A stretch of DNA of 64,000 nucleotides from the NCBI GenBank assembly GCA_963749485.1, contig CAVVMV010000025.1:1-64000 (forward strand). Direction: 5' to 3'. The position numbers and the translations under genes are program-made. This DNA comes from JAZGGS01 sp963749485. GTDB taxonomy: Bacteria; Bacteroidota; Ignavibacteria; Ignavibacteriales; Ignavibacteriaceae. The notes beneath the pieces are model-generated. The model was not told the DNA's origin. It saw only the letters and a program-made list of their open reading frames with translations, and ran no database searches. Every line of letters begins with the position of its first letter. Positions within the stretch are counted from its first letter, which is position 1. Below are positions 30,112 through 39,381 of this stretch, piece after piece.

Positions 30112-31361
30112 ATGCAATCATATAATTCATTCCGTGTTGCACAACAGCAAATCCTGGAAGCTGCAAAAATCTTAAATCTTGATGAAGCAACAACTAAAGT
30201 TTTTAAGTGTTCCTCAACTTGAAACAAGTTTTACAATTCCATTAAAAATGGATAGTGGCGAAACTAAAATTTTCCAGGCATACCGTATTCAGTATAATAC
30301 TTCCAGGGGACCTGCAAAAGGGGGTATCCGCTTTCACCCGGAAGAAACAGTAGATACAATCCGTGCACTTGCATCCTGGATGACATGGAAGACTGCAGTT
30401 GTTGATCTTCCGCTTGGCGGCAGTAAAGGCGGCATTTGCTGCGATCCTAAATCCATGAGCGAGAGGGAACTGGAAAGAATTTCCAGGCATTATGTAAGAG
30501 CTATCTCTCCCCTGCTTGGTGTAGATAGAGATATACCTGCAACCGATGTTTATACAAACCCGCAAACAATGGCTTGGATGATGGATGAATACGAAAAAAT
30601 TAATTGGAACCATAGTCCGGGTGTATTTACCGATAAACCTTTACAGGTTGGCGGAACAGAAGGAAGAAGAGATGCAACAGCACGAGGCGGCATAATTACG
30701 GTAAGGGAAGCTTGTAAAGCTTTAGGATTCGATCCAACAAAGGGATATGCTATACAGGGCTTTGGTGATGCAGGACAAAGAGCAGCACTCCTTCACCCCG
30801 AAATGCTGGGTGGAGGTAAGCTTGTAGCTGTAAGCGATTCAAGAGGTGCAATATATAACCCTGATGGCTTTCATCCTGAAGAATTAGTTCATCACAAACT
30901 TAAAACCGGTGCAGTACTAAATTTCCCTGGTTCAAAACAAATACCGCATGACAAGCTGTTAGAGCTTGATGTAGAAATATTATATCCCGCAGCATTGGAA
31001 AATGCAATCCACAGTAATAATGTAAAAAATATAAAAGCACGCGTGGTTTGTGAGCTTGCAAACGGTCCTACAACTCCCGAAGCTGATATTATTCTTCATA
31101 AAAACGGTGCTTATGTAATTCCCGATATCCTTGCAAGCGCCGGTGGAGTAATTGTATCTTACTTCGAAATGGTACAGGATAAATCTCTCTATTTTTGGGA
31201 AGAAGAAGAGGTACACAAACAATTGGATAAAAAACTAACTCTCGCCTACAAGAGGAGTACAGGAAGCTATAAAGGAGAAAAAGGTACATCCACGTTTAGC
31301 TGCAATGCTTGTTGGTGTTGCCCGGGTTGCGCAGGCAAGTAAGTTAAGAGGTTGGGTTTAA
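30112..31361 (+). CDS. Glutamate dehydrogenase, third (RocG/archaeal-like) type (frameshifted)
   Basis: Glu/Leu/Phe/Val dehydrogenase of about 415 residues. ATG at 30112 begins SYNSFRVAQQQILEAAKILN; an indel near 30190 moves to the frame with PQLETSFTIPLKMDSGETKI. It has RIQYNTSRGPAKGGIRFHP, LPLGGSKGGICCDPK (catalytic Lys), DIPATDVYT and AIQGFGDAGQRAALL / VAVSDSRGAI, typical of the clostridial-II/archaeal NAD-type GDHs. A second indel near 31255 is needed for the end HPRLAAMLVGVARVAQASKL. It is clearly a different subfamily from the two GDHs upstream. Confidence 0.9.
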
Positions 31362-31456
31362 TCTAAGTAGATTTGCAGCAAAGGAACCTGTAACGATTCA
31401 TAAAATAATTCTGTTAAGTTATTTATCTTAACTTAATTCATGCTAATGAAAAAAAT

Positions 31457-32290
31457 ATGAGTGACAATAAAAGTTTAACAGAACGTTATTACACTACCAC
31501 TAACCTCTTCTCATCTATTCTTAAAGCTCTTAAAGCAGCCGGTAAGGATATAAATAATTTAACCATTAAAGATTTAGCTCCTGTAGATTCATTCCACATC
31601 CGTGGTATTGAAGCGACTAAAGAACTTGCCAGCCTAATTAAAATAAAACCTGTAGATAAAATTCTTGATGTTGGTTGTGGAATCGGCGGCTCTGCAAGGT
31701 TTCTTGCAAGTAACTATGGATGTTTTGTTACGGGTATTGATATTACCGAGGAATACTGCAATGCTGCTGCTGAATTATCAAAACTATTAAAGCTTGAAAA
31801 TAAAACTGAATTCCATCATGCAGACACAATTGATCTTCCATTTGAAAAAGAAAGCTTTGATATTGTGTGGAGCGAGCATGTTCAAATGAATGTTGAAAAT
31901 AAGCAGAAGCTTTACGAGGAAATTTACAGGGTGCTTAAACCGGGTGGAAAATTAATATTTTATGATGTGTTTACAGGAATGGAAGAAAAAGTTTTTTATC
32001 CTGTTCCCTGGGCTGATGATTCTTCAACAGATTTTTTAATCGGACAGAATGAAACAATAAATTTGATTGAATCTCTCAACTTCAAAATAAATTATTGGGA
32101 AGATATAACAGAGCTATCAAAAGATTGGTTTACAACGGCTTTTACAAAAATGAAAAACCGGAAACCTTACCCTCTTGGTTTGCATCTTGTAATGGGTGAA
32201 AATTCTGACGAAAAATTCCACAACATGGTTCGTAATCTTAACGAAGATAAAATAACAGTTGTACAAGCAGTTGTGGAAAAGAAGGATTAA
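31457..32290 (+). CDS. Class I SAM-dependent methyltransferase
   Basis: A 277-residue soluble enzyme with motif I ILDVGCGIGGSARFLA, acidic strand-2 GIDITEEYC, motif DTIDLPFEKESFDIVWSEHV and YRVLKPGGKLIFYDVF. Overall layout resembles sarcosine/dimethylglycine and tocopherol/ubiquinone-type methyltransferases (small-molecule N-, C- or O-methylation). The substrate is not identifiable. Intact. It lies about 95 bases after the third GDH and before a decayed VOC gene. Confidence 0.88.
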   Translation: MSDNKSLTERYYTTTNLFSSILKALKAAGKDINNLTIKDLAPVDSFHIRGIEATKELASLIKIKPVDKILDVGCGIGGSARFLASNYGCFVTGIDITEEYCNAAAELSKLLKLENKTEFHHADTIDLPFEKESFDIVWSEHVQMNVENKQKLYEEIYRVLKPGGKLIFYDVFTGMEEKVFYPVPWADDSSTDFLIGQNETINLIESLNFKINYWEDITELSKDWFTTAFTKMKNRKPYPLGLHLVMGENSDEKFHNMVRNLNEDKITVVQAVVEKKD

Positions 32291-32346
32291 GGTTTGTTAA
32301 ATTGAATAAATAGTACTTTTTTATTAGTTAATTATCCGGAGAAAAT

Positions 32347-32565
32347 ATGATTCTGAAAGCAGCAGGAATTGATCATCTTAATTTGGATGTAAAAAACTGG
32401 TCAACTGTCTTCAATAAATTTCGGATGTTATACAAAAAATGTACGGAACATCGCATCGAATTTTATTACGGGGACGATTGAATGGGAAAGTCGAGCTCAA
32501 TTTATATTAAAGATCCTAACGGTTACGAAATTGAACTTGCAAAAGTGTTCGGCGGAGGACTTTAG
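32347..32565 (+). pseudogene. VOC (glyoxalase-like) protein remnant
   Basis: The N-terminus MILKAAGIDHLNLDVKN is a typical VOC metal-ligand strand (GIDHLNL). In another frame the end SIYIKDPNGYEIEL is the typical VOC C-terminal metal-ligand strand. Only about 73 codons lie between start and stop, while the family needs about 120, so the central part is missing as well as frameshifted. This looks like true decay or a deletion and is more than a single sequencing indel. Confidence 0.65.
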
Positions 32566-32670
32566 TTAAGCTGTAATTAGTATTCAGGTTTTCGGAAAAT
32601 AAAGTACAGTCATTTATATTCATTCAAATCCCAATTATAGGATAGATACTTAATATTCCACTTCGATAAA

Positions 32671-33391
32671 TTATTTTTTAATATCTTCAGCAATTTCCTT
32701 ATCAATAAACCGGGAAATATAATTAAGCATTTCCTGTTCGTTCTCGCCGAAATCGTTTTCGTACCAGCTTAGAATTTTTGAAAGGGATGCGGTTCGCGTT
32801 TTTTTATCAAATTTGTTTTTTGTTACATCATTAAAAAATAATTTTGCCTGTTCGTTTAGTTGATTTATCTAATTTATATCCTTCGTAAGCTTCATTAAGC
32901 AGTGGCGGGCAGCTAATCGAAGCACATACCAGCGCAAAGTGAATTCTTTCTTCATTAAATTTTTTACGAATGATATCATGCTCAATATTATTAAGAGATA
33001 ATTCAGTTCCGTTAATAACAATTTTTTCATCATCCCAAATTGTGGTTCCAAGTAATGATCCAAGGTACAATCCACCCCAATGTAGATCGTTTATGCTTTC
33101 CACCGGGTATTCATCAATTATAAATTTTAAAGTGAATGCGTTGTACGCATTGATCCAAAAGGCAAGACGGTTTTTCTCATTTACAATTTTTTGTGGGATT
33201 GGTATTTTCAAGCTGTTCTATATACTTATCTAAACGCACCATCATCTTTTAATTTACTATACTTAACCAGCCCGTTACTAACATTATCTTGTAGAATTTG
33301 TGTAAATAATGAGTGCTGATCATCTACGCTTTGAGCAAAGGTTATATTATAAGATAAAAAGAAGCAATGTTGAAAGAAATATTATTTTCAT
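32671..33391 (-). CDS. DUF547 secreted protein (frameshifted)
   Basis: The start at 33391 gives MKIIFLSTLLLFI and, after indels, SYNITFAQSVDDQHSLFTQI, YSKLKDD, RLDKYIEQLENTNPTK and IVNEKNRLAFWINAYNAFTL. The segments RLAFWINAYNAFTLK, GGLYLGS..TIWDDEKIVI and FALVCASISCPPL are DUF547 hallmarks. Another indel near 32870 leads to NEQAKLFFNDVTKNKFDK and LSKILSWYENDFGE before the stop. At least four indels. The family is of unknown function, widespread in marine bacteria and plants, and periplasmic here because of the signal peptide. It follows the glycosyltransferase gene by 5 bases. Confidence 0.8.
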
Positions 33392-33396
33392 ATTGA

Positions 33397-34072
33397 TCAG
33401 TCCTTAAAATATTTGCTATAAATATTATCCGGATTTATTCCTACCAAATAACCTAGTATATAAAATCCGTTTAACAATTGTGTTTTAAGAATTCCTCTCT
33501 TTTCAAAACGTCTGGCTGAAGTGGTAACAAACGATGGCAGCTTATAAATAGTTTTTGTTTTCCTGGCTTTTCTAAAAAACTCAACATCTTCAAAAATTGG
33601 CAGGTTCGGAAATCCGCCAAGTTCATTAAAAAAATTTCTGCGCACAACAATTACCTGGTCTCCAAAAGATCGTAAAAATCGAATCAAACTTTGTAAACCA
33701 TGAATATATTTTCATTAATAAATTTTCTGAATCAAACTTCATTTTAAACGTGGCAATATCAATTTTACCAGTGAAGAAAAATTTGTTAATTAAATAAAGA
33801 GCATCATCAGGTAAAAAAGTATCGGCGTGAAGAAATATTAGCACTTCGCCGTTTGAACTCTGTGCTGCCTTGTTCATTTGCATACCTTTTCCTTTCTTAC
33901 TACTACACACTTTAGCGCCCAGGTTTTCAGCAATTTTTATGGTGTTATCAGTGCTGCCGCCATCAGAAATAATAATTTCCAACTCTTCAGTAAATTTTTG
34001 CAGATTTGTTAAAACTCGCGGAAGAAATTTTTCTTCATTTAACGTAGGAATAATTATGGAATATTTATACAT
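33397..34072 (-). CDS. Family 2 glycosyltransferase, TIGR04283-like (frameshifted)
   Basis: GT-A fold: YSIIIPTLNEEKFLPRVL, EIIISDGGSTDNT, GKGMQMNKAA, GEVLIFLHADTFLPDD (DxD-like HAD), then after an indel near 33640-33690 GDQVIVVRRNFFNELGGFPN and IFEDVEFFRKARK. The pattern GKGxQMNxAA..LFLHADT and FEDVEFxRR is that of TIGR04283, a family often placed next to arsenosugar biosynthesis genes and DUF547 proteins. Total about 225 residues, the family length. The donor and acceptor sugars are unknown. Confidence 0.85.
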
Positions 34073-34342
34073 ATTAAAACTGAGCTTGATAACAATTAAT
34101 CTCGTGAATTGAGTTTTTCCACTAAGTACGATTAATTAATAATAAGGCAAATATTAAAATAATTGCAGATAGAAATTGTATTCTATACTTACAGTCTTAA
34201 GAAACAGATTACTAATTACTGTAGCTTGTTTTGCAAAATCCTTATTTGATATAGTAATCTTAACAAATTATTTTTAATAGGTAGTTACAATCTTTTTGTA
34301 ATTTCAACCGGTTTCAAAATAATCACAACAAGGAGAAGTATA
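34073..34342. other. Intergenic stretch between divergent genes
   Basis: About 270 AT-rich bases between the divergent glycosyltransferase and secreted-protein genes. It should contain promoters for both. No further structure seen beyond the RBS AAGGAG just before 34343. Confidence 0.4.
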
Positions 34343-34807
34343 ATGAAATTGAATGTTTTCTTATTTTTTATTCTTCTTTTTTCTACACTTACCTTTGCGC
34401 AAAGAGAATACGCACGGCTTGATAATGACAGGGGCACATCTATGGAACCGATTCTCGCCAGGGCAGAACCACTAATTGAAAGGATTGAGAATGAAAATTT
34501 GGAGATTGTTAGAATGGAGTTTGATATTATCTCAACCGAAAAGGAAACGTACAGGATGCTTTATGAGGATTGGGAATACGGCATCGTGGCTTTTGGAGAT
34601 TACAGGATAAAGGATATTGATGTTGCGGTTTATGAAAAAGTAAGAGGAAAATGGAAACTGGTTGAAAAGGATGCTGAGAATGATGATGAGGCAATGGTTA
34701 CAATTAAACCTTACAAAGATGGTGAGCATAAAATTGAAATTAGTGTTTATAAATACAATAAGGATTACTCTGTAGGACACTACGGACTTCTTGTAATCCA
34801 CGAATAA
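34343..34807 (+). CDS. Secreted hypothetical protein
   Basis: A 154-residue protein with signal peptide MKLNVFLFFILLFSTLTFAQ and clear RBS (AAGGAG). The mature part is rich in acidic residues and beta-like strands (RLDNDRGTSMEPILARAEPL, YRIKDIDVAVYEKVRGKWKL, GEHKIEISVYKYNKDYSVGH). No family recognised. Exported; intact. Confidence 0.75.
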   Translation: MKLNVFLFFILLFSTLTFAQREYARLDNDRGTSMEPILARAEPLIERIENENLEIVRMEFDIISTEKETYRMLYEDWEYGIVAFGDYRIKDIDVAVYEKVRGKWKLVEKDAENDDEAMVTIKPYKDGEHKIEISVYKYNKDYSVGHYGLLVIHE

Positions 34808-34829
34808 TTTAGCGTAAACCGGGGAACAA

Positions 34830-34897
34830 TTTTATAACCGGCGTTGTATAATTCCTAACTTCAAACAATAAAGGAGTTTACAATGCCGGTTATAAAA
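34830..34897. repeat. 19-bp inverted repeat bracketing the RBS and start codon of the tonB-like gene
   Basis: The left arm (34830-34848) and right arm (34879-34897) are complementary over 19 bases with one position that becomes a G-U pair in RNA. The 30-base loop contains AAGGAG (34871-34876). The right arm contains the ATG at 34883 and the first codons. If folded in the mRNA it would sequester the start codon. It could also serve as a terminator for the upstream gene, but there is no T run. Confidence 0.7.
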
Positions 34898-35538
34898 AAC
34901 TTTAGAGCCAACCTTAGAGCAAAATACAGCAGGTATATTAAGCTCAGTATTATCTTTACACTTGCTATAATAATTGCTGCTTTCAAATTCTCCCCACCAA
35001 ATATTATTCCTGAGCCGATACCAATTGATTCAACAATCTGGATTACTGTTGAAGATATTGAAAGCACAATTCAGAAACCGAAACCACCGCCCCTTCCACA
35101 ACCGGAACCCCTATTAGTAAATTTAGATGAAGAACTGGAAGAGATAGAATATGATGACAACGATCTTAATGAGGATGCATATGTAGATGACGCCCCACCA
35201 ATAATGGATACACCAGTTGAAGATGAAAATGAAATATTGGATTTTGTACCAAGTGAAGATAGACCAACGCCGATAGGTGGGATGAGTGCTATTCATGGAA
35301 AAAGTATATTATACCGAAATTGGCAAGAAGAGCAGAGATTGAAGGAAAAGTTGTAATTGAAGCAGTAGTTGATAAACAGGGAAACATTATTGATGCTTTT
35401 GTTAAAAAAGGTATTGGCGGCGGATTAGATGAAGTAGCCCTGGATGCAGTTAAAAACACAAAGTTCCATCCCGGCATGCAAAGAGGTAAACCTGTTATTG
35501 TAAGAATATCGATACCAATAAAGTTTGTGTTGAGGTAA
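34883..35538 (+). CDS. TonB-family energy transducer (frameshifted)
   Basis: A short cytoplasmic basic N-terminus (FRANLRAKYSRYIKLS), one membrane anchor (IIFTLAIIIAAFKF), a proline-rich periplasmic linker (QKPKPPPLPQPEPLL), an acidic stretch, and, after an indel near 35315-35340, a TonB C-terminal domain (RAEIEGKVVIEAVVDKQGNI, LDEVALDAVKNTKFHPGMQR, PVIVRISIPIKFVL). It should couple the proton-motive force to outer-membrane receptors or a related machine. No ExbB/ExbD gene is adjacent. Confidence 0.87.
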
Positions 35539-35675
35539 TTTACATAACTCTTGAAATCTTTTTTTAATTTTCTTCTTTTTAGTAGATAATTTATTGTGAG
35601 GTATATGTTATTTTTGCATAGCTATTACAAAACGGATAGTTAATTATAACTTGTAATGGGGTTTTGTAAATTCTC

Positions 35676-37643
35676 ATGCATGATTATTCAGTTATAAAAG
35701 ATATTGTATTAATCCTGCTTGTTTCTATTCCTGTTATTGTAATTTTTAACAGGATACAACTGCCAAGCATTGTAGGATTTTTAATCGCCGGAATGATCCT
35801 TGGTCCTTATGGGTTCGAGGTAATAACAAACTATTCTGAAATAGGCGCAATTGCCGAGATAGGTATAGTCCTTCTTCTATTTTCCATCGGTCTCGAAATT
35901 TCAATAAAAGAATTATTGAATATCAGGAAGCTGCTTCTAATTGGCGGCGGATTACAAGTTGTAATAACTATCCTTTTATCTGCGGTTATTGTTTCCGCTC
36001 TTGGTCTTCCGGCAAAGCAGGCAGTATTTATTGGAATGTTAATCAGCTTATCCAGCACTGCAATTGTCTTAAAACTATTATCAGATAAAGATGAACTTGA
36101 TTCTCCGCAAGGTAAAATTTCGCTTGGGATATTAATTTTCCAGGATCTTGCAATTGTTCCGCTTTTCCTGTTTGCAAATCTTCTTGGCACATCAGATCAA
36201 ATGGATTTTTTATCAATAGTTATACAACTGTTTACAGCCTTTGGTGCGCTGGCTCTTATCTTAATTGCAGCAAAGTACTTTCTACCACATTTACTTTACT
36301 GGCTGGCAAAACTAAGAATGAAGGAAATATTCACAGTTGGTATTGTTCTGCTTCTTCTCGGAACTGCATACTTAACATACTCTCTCGGTTTATCTTTAGC
36401 TCTGGGTGCTTTTATTGCTGGTCTTATAATTTCAGAATCAGAATATAGTTACCAGATAGTTGCTGATTTTCTTCCGATGAGAGACGTATTCAACAGTATC
36501 TTTTTTGTTTCAATTGGATTGTTACTAAATATTAGTTTTGTTATTGGTAATCCGTTGTATGTAATCAGTGCAGCTTTTGGTGTGTTGATACTGAAAGCAC
36601 TTATAATTTTCTCGGTGGTTCTGTATTTAAAATATCCAGCGCGCATTGCAGTTCTTGCGGGATTAGGATTAGCACAGATTGGCGAGTTCTCCTTCATCCT
36701 TGCTGAACACGGATTAAGCCTTGGATTAATCTCTTCTGAATTTTCCAATATCTTTTTTTCCTCAACTATAATTACTATGATTCTTTCACCATTCTTGTTC
36801 AGATTTGCTCCCCTGGTTGCTCATAAATCAGAAAAGATTGATTTAAATAAAGAACTGGATCAAGCTAAAGATAATCTTGCTAATCATGTTATCATAGCAG
36901 GATTTGGTGTAAATGGCAGGAACTTGGCAAGCGTATTAAAAGAAACAGGAATTAAATATGTTGTTATAGAAATGAATCCTGATACGGTTAAGAAAGAAAA
37001 GGCAAAGGGAGAAAATATTATTTTTGGTGATGTGGGAAAAGCCGAAATTTTATTGCACGCTCAAATTAAAAGTGCTAAGGTAATGGTAATTGCTATTTCC
37101 GATGCATCAACCTCGCTAAGAACATTAAGACTAGCAAAGGAATTAAATAAAAACTTATATGTAATCCTTAGAACAAGATTTATGAGACAAACGGATGAGC
37201 TGATAAAAATAGGGGCAGATATGGTTATTCCCGAGGAGTTTGAAACTTCAATCCAGATTTTCAGAAAAGTATTAGAGCAATTTCATGTTCCTTTAAATGT
37301 AATTATGCAGCAGGTAAACGCTGTTAAGGGGAGAATCTTACAAGTACTTACGTTCCGATGAATCGGGGTAAAAGTTTTTGATAATATTGATGAAATTCTT
37401 TCGGCACGATTAACTGATACATTTCTACATAAGTAAAACCACCCGCTTTGCAGGAAAGTCTATCGGCGAGTTAAATCTGCAGGGCAAAAACAGGTGCAAC
37501 AATAATTGCAGTTGTTAGAAAAGGAGTAACTGTTAACAAATCCTTCGGCAAAAGAAATTATAAAACCGAACGACACGCTTGTAATTACAGGTACACACCA
37601 GGAAGTAGATATGGCTTTCGAATTTCTTTCCGACAAAGAGTAA
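35676..37643 (+). CDS. Kef-type monovalent cation:proton antiporter (frameshifted at the end)
   Basis: The N-terminal ~390 residues form the CPA2 Na+/H+ exchanger domain with about 12 membrane segments (RIQLPSIVGFLIAGMILGPY, LISLSSTAIVLKLLSDKDEL, LALGAFIAGLIISES). A TrkA-N regulatory domain follows (NHVIIAGFGVNGRNLASVL, nucleotide-binding GxGxxG). After at least three indels between 37335 and 37600, a TrkA-C domain follows (GKSIGELNLQGK, TGATIIAVVRKGV, NDTLVITGTHQEVDMAF). Probably a potassium or sodium efflux system gated by NAD(H) or another ligand. Length with the repaired end is about 655, usual for KefB-type proteins. Confidence 0.9.
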
Positions 37644-37657
37644 ATTATATACCAGGA

Positions 37658-38299
37658 TTAAGTCAAAAAATCTTTCAGTTCGCTAATATCATTTATTAAA
37701 ATATCAGGATTAAATTCTTTTAGATTTTCTTCCGTCCTGTAACCATAAGTAACTCCACAGGAAAGTGCCCCGGCGTTCTTTCCACAGTTTATATCCAGCT
37801 CAGTATCGCCAACCATTAAAGTTTCTGATGGCTGTATTCCTAGTTCATCACAAATAATCAGCAACGGCTCGGCTGAGGGTTTGTGTGCAACACCGTTCCG
37901 CCTTCCCATAACGTAAGAAAGATTCTCTCTAAAGCCAAAGTGATCAATTATCTTATCCGCCTGGTCCTGCGCTTTAGTAGTGAGCAAAGAAGTTTTAATT
38001 CCTTTTTCATTAAAATGTTTCAGCACCTCTGCAGCACCGGGAAAAGGAATTGAGTCATCAATAAAATTAAAATAAAGGGATTTGTAAATAGAAATAAACT
38101 TGTTAAAATCGGGTACATTAATTTTAAATTCATTAAAAATATCGATGAAATGCATTCCTATCATCTTAGTAAAATTATCTTCAGGAATTGATGCTTCAAT
38201 ATTTAATTCCTCAAGTGCTGCAATAGTAGATTTTAAAATTGTTGCTTTTGAATCAACTAATGTACCATCAAGATCGAAACAGATATGTTTAATATTCAA
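37658..38299 (-). CDS. HAD-family hydrolase, phosphoglycolate-phosphatase-like
   Basis: A 213-residue HAD-IA phosphatase. Motif I is CFDLDGTLVDSK (nucleophile Asp), motif II SLLTTK, motif III Lys in HKPSAEPL, motif IV MVGDTELDINCGKNAG. The helical cap between motifs I and II is present. Closest in form to Gph/PpaX proteins. The exact substrate is uncertain. It converges with the antiporter (14-base gap). Confidence 0.9.
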   Translation of the reverse strand: MNIKHICFDLDGTLVDSKATILKSTIAALEELNIEASIPEDNFTKMIGMHFIDIFNEFKINVPDFNKFISIYKSLYFNFIDDSIPFPGAAEVLKHFNEKGIKTSLLTTKAQDQADKIIDHFGFRENLSYVMGRRNGVAHKPSAEPLLIICDELGIQPSETLMVGDTELDINCGKNAGALSCGVTYGYRTEENLKEFNPDILINDISELKDFLT

Positions 38300-38696
38300 A
38301 CTAAAAAATCCTTTCCTACAGCATTATTCTTGTTATTTATATAAATATTGTGTTTCGCCAAACCGAAGCATATTAAAAATATTAATACCGTCAAATAAAA
38401 AAATATTTAAAAACACTTGATTTTATATTAAAAAATAATGCATTTTACAGTTGAGGCTATTGACTCTTTTTTTCTGTCAATGTAACACCAATACTTTTGG
38501 GTTAAAGCAGAGGTAGAATGCTATCGATGCAAAATAATACAGAATATTATTTGCAAATCCGGTAATAAATTACCTCGATTTTTTGTCAATATTCTCAATT
38601 TGATTATTTTTCAATCGAAATCCATAGCAATTTAACTGGTACAATATTTTATACTATTTGACGCTTTACAACTAACAACCAAAAAAGGAGATGTAA
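38300..38696. other. AT-rich intergenic region
   Basis: About 400 bases without a convincing gene, between divergent HAD and secreted-protein genes. A short inverted repeat ATTGAC / GTCAAT (38459-38481, 11-nt loop) is the only local structure noticed. An RBS (AAAAGGAGA) lies just before 38697. It presumably holds the promoters of both genes. Confidence 0.45.
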
Positions 38697-39120
38697 ATGA
38701 AAAAATTCCAACTGTTCCTATTGCTTTCTTTCTTATTTGCATTCGTAGCAATGAACACAACTATCCTTGCTCAATCAGAGCCGGTAATGTACTTCTGTGA
38801 GAAGTATGATAGTTATGATGGCGAGATTGGTGTAAGTGACAGGTTTACAACCGGTTACCTTACCGTAATGGTTAAATGCGATTACGCCCTCAACCTGGAG
38901 GATGTTTCTATCCAGTTTGATCAATATAACGCGAGAAAAGATAAGTTTGAATTTTACAAAAAGTTCGACTACGTCGTTGACAGGGATATGAAATATGTCT
39001 TTTTCGCAAGAAATGATGAGAGTGATATGGAATTTGAAGAGCCTGGTTTTTACAGGGTATTCCTGCTAGATGATCGATGACAGGACAATTGCAAGTGCAG
39101 TAATTGAGATTATTCGTTAA
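38697..39120 (+). CDS. Secreted hypothetical protein (frameshift near the end)
   Basis: The signal peptide is MKKFQLFLLLSFLFAFVAMN followed by TTILAQ. The mature part of about 110 residues has YFCEKYDSYDGEIGVSDRFT and GYLTVMVKCDYALNLEDVSI with two Cys. An indel near 39072 changes the end from a premature stop to DDRTIASAVIEIIR. No family recognised. Strong RBS before and strong terminator after, so it is a monocistronic unit, probably well expressed. Confidence 0.75.
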
Positions 39121-39151
39121 TCTTAAAAAGAATATTTTAGTTTAATTTATA

Positions 39152-39177
39152 GGCGGCAGTAATTTGCCGCCTTTTTT
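39152..39177 (+). terminator. Strong rho-independent terminator
   Basis: A 7-bp GC-rich stem GGCGGCA / TGCCGCC (39152-39158, 39165-39171), a 6-nt loop and a run of six T. It ends the secreted-protein transcript. Confidence 0.92.
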
Positions 39178-39381
39178 ATACACCACAATCATATTTCCAC
39201 TCTACGCCAAAAATTATCTAAATAGAAGTTGTAATATTATAATTACAGTTAAATTTCGATCATAAAAAAAACAAATTTTAAGTAGATTTGATTTCAGCTT
39301 TGATTGAATTCAGTTTAGCCATACCTTATTTTAAACAGAGAGAATAAATGATTTTTTTCATACTAAAAACGGAGATAAATA

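Noticed and set aside
38459..38481. ATTGAC/GTCAAT hairpin as a terminator or operator
   Set aside because: Only a 6-bp AT-rich stem with an 11-nt loop, which is expected by chance in such a spacer.
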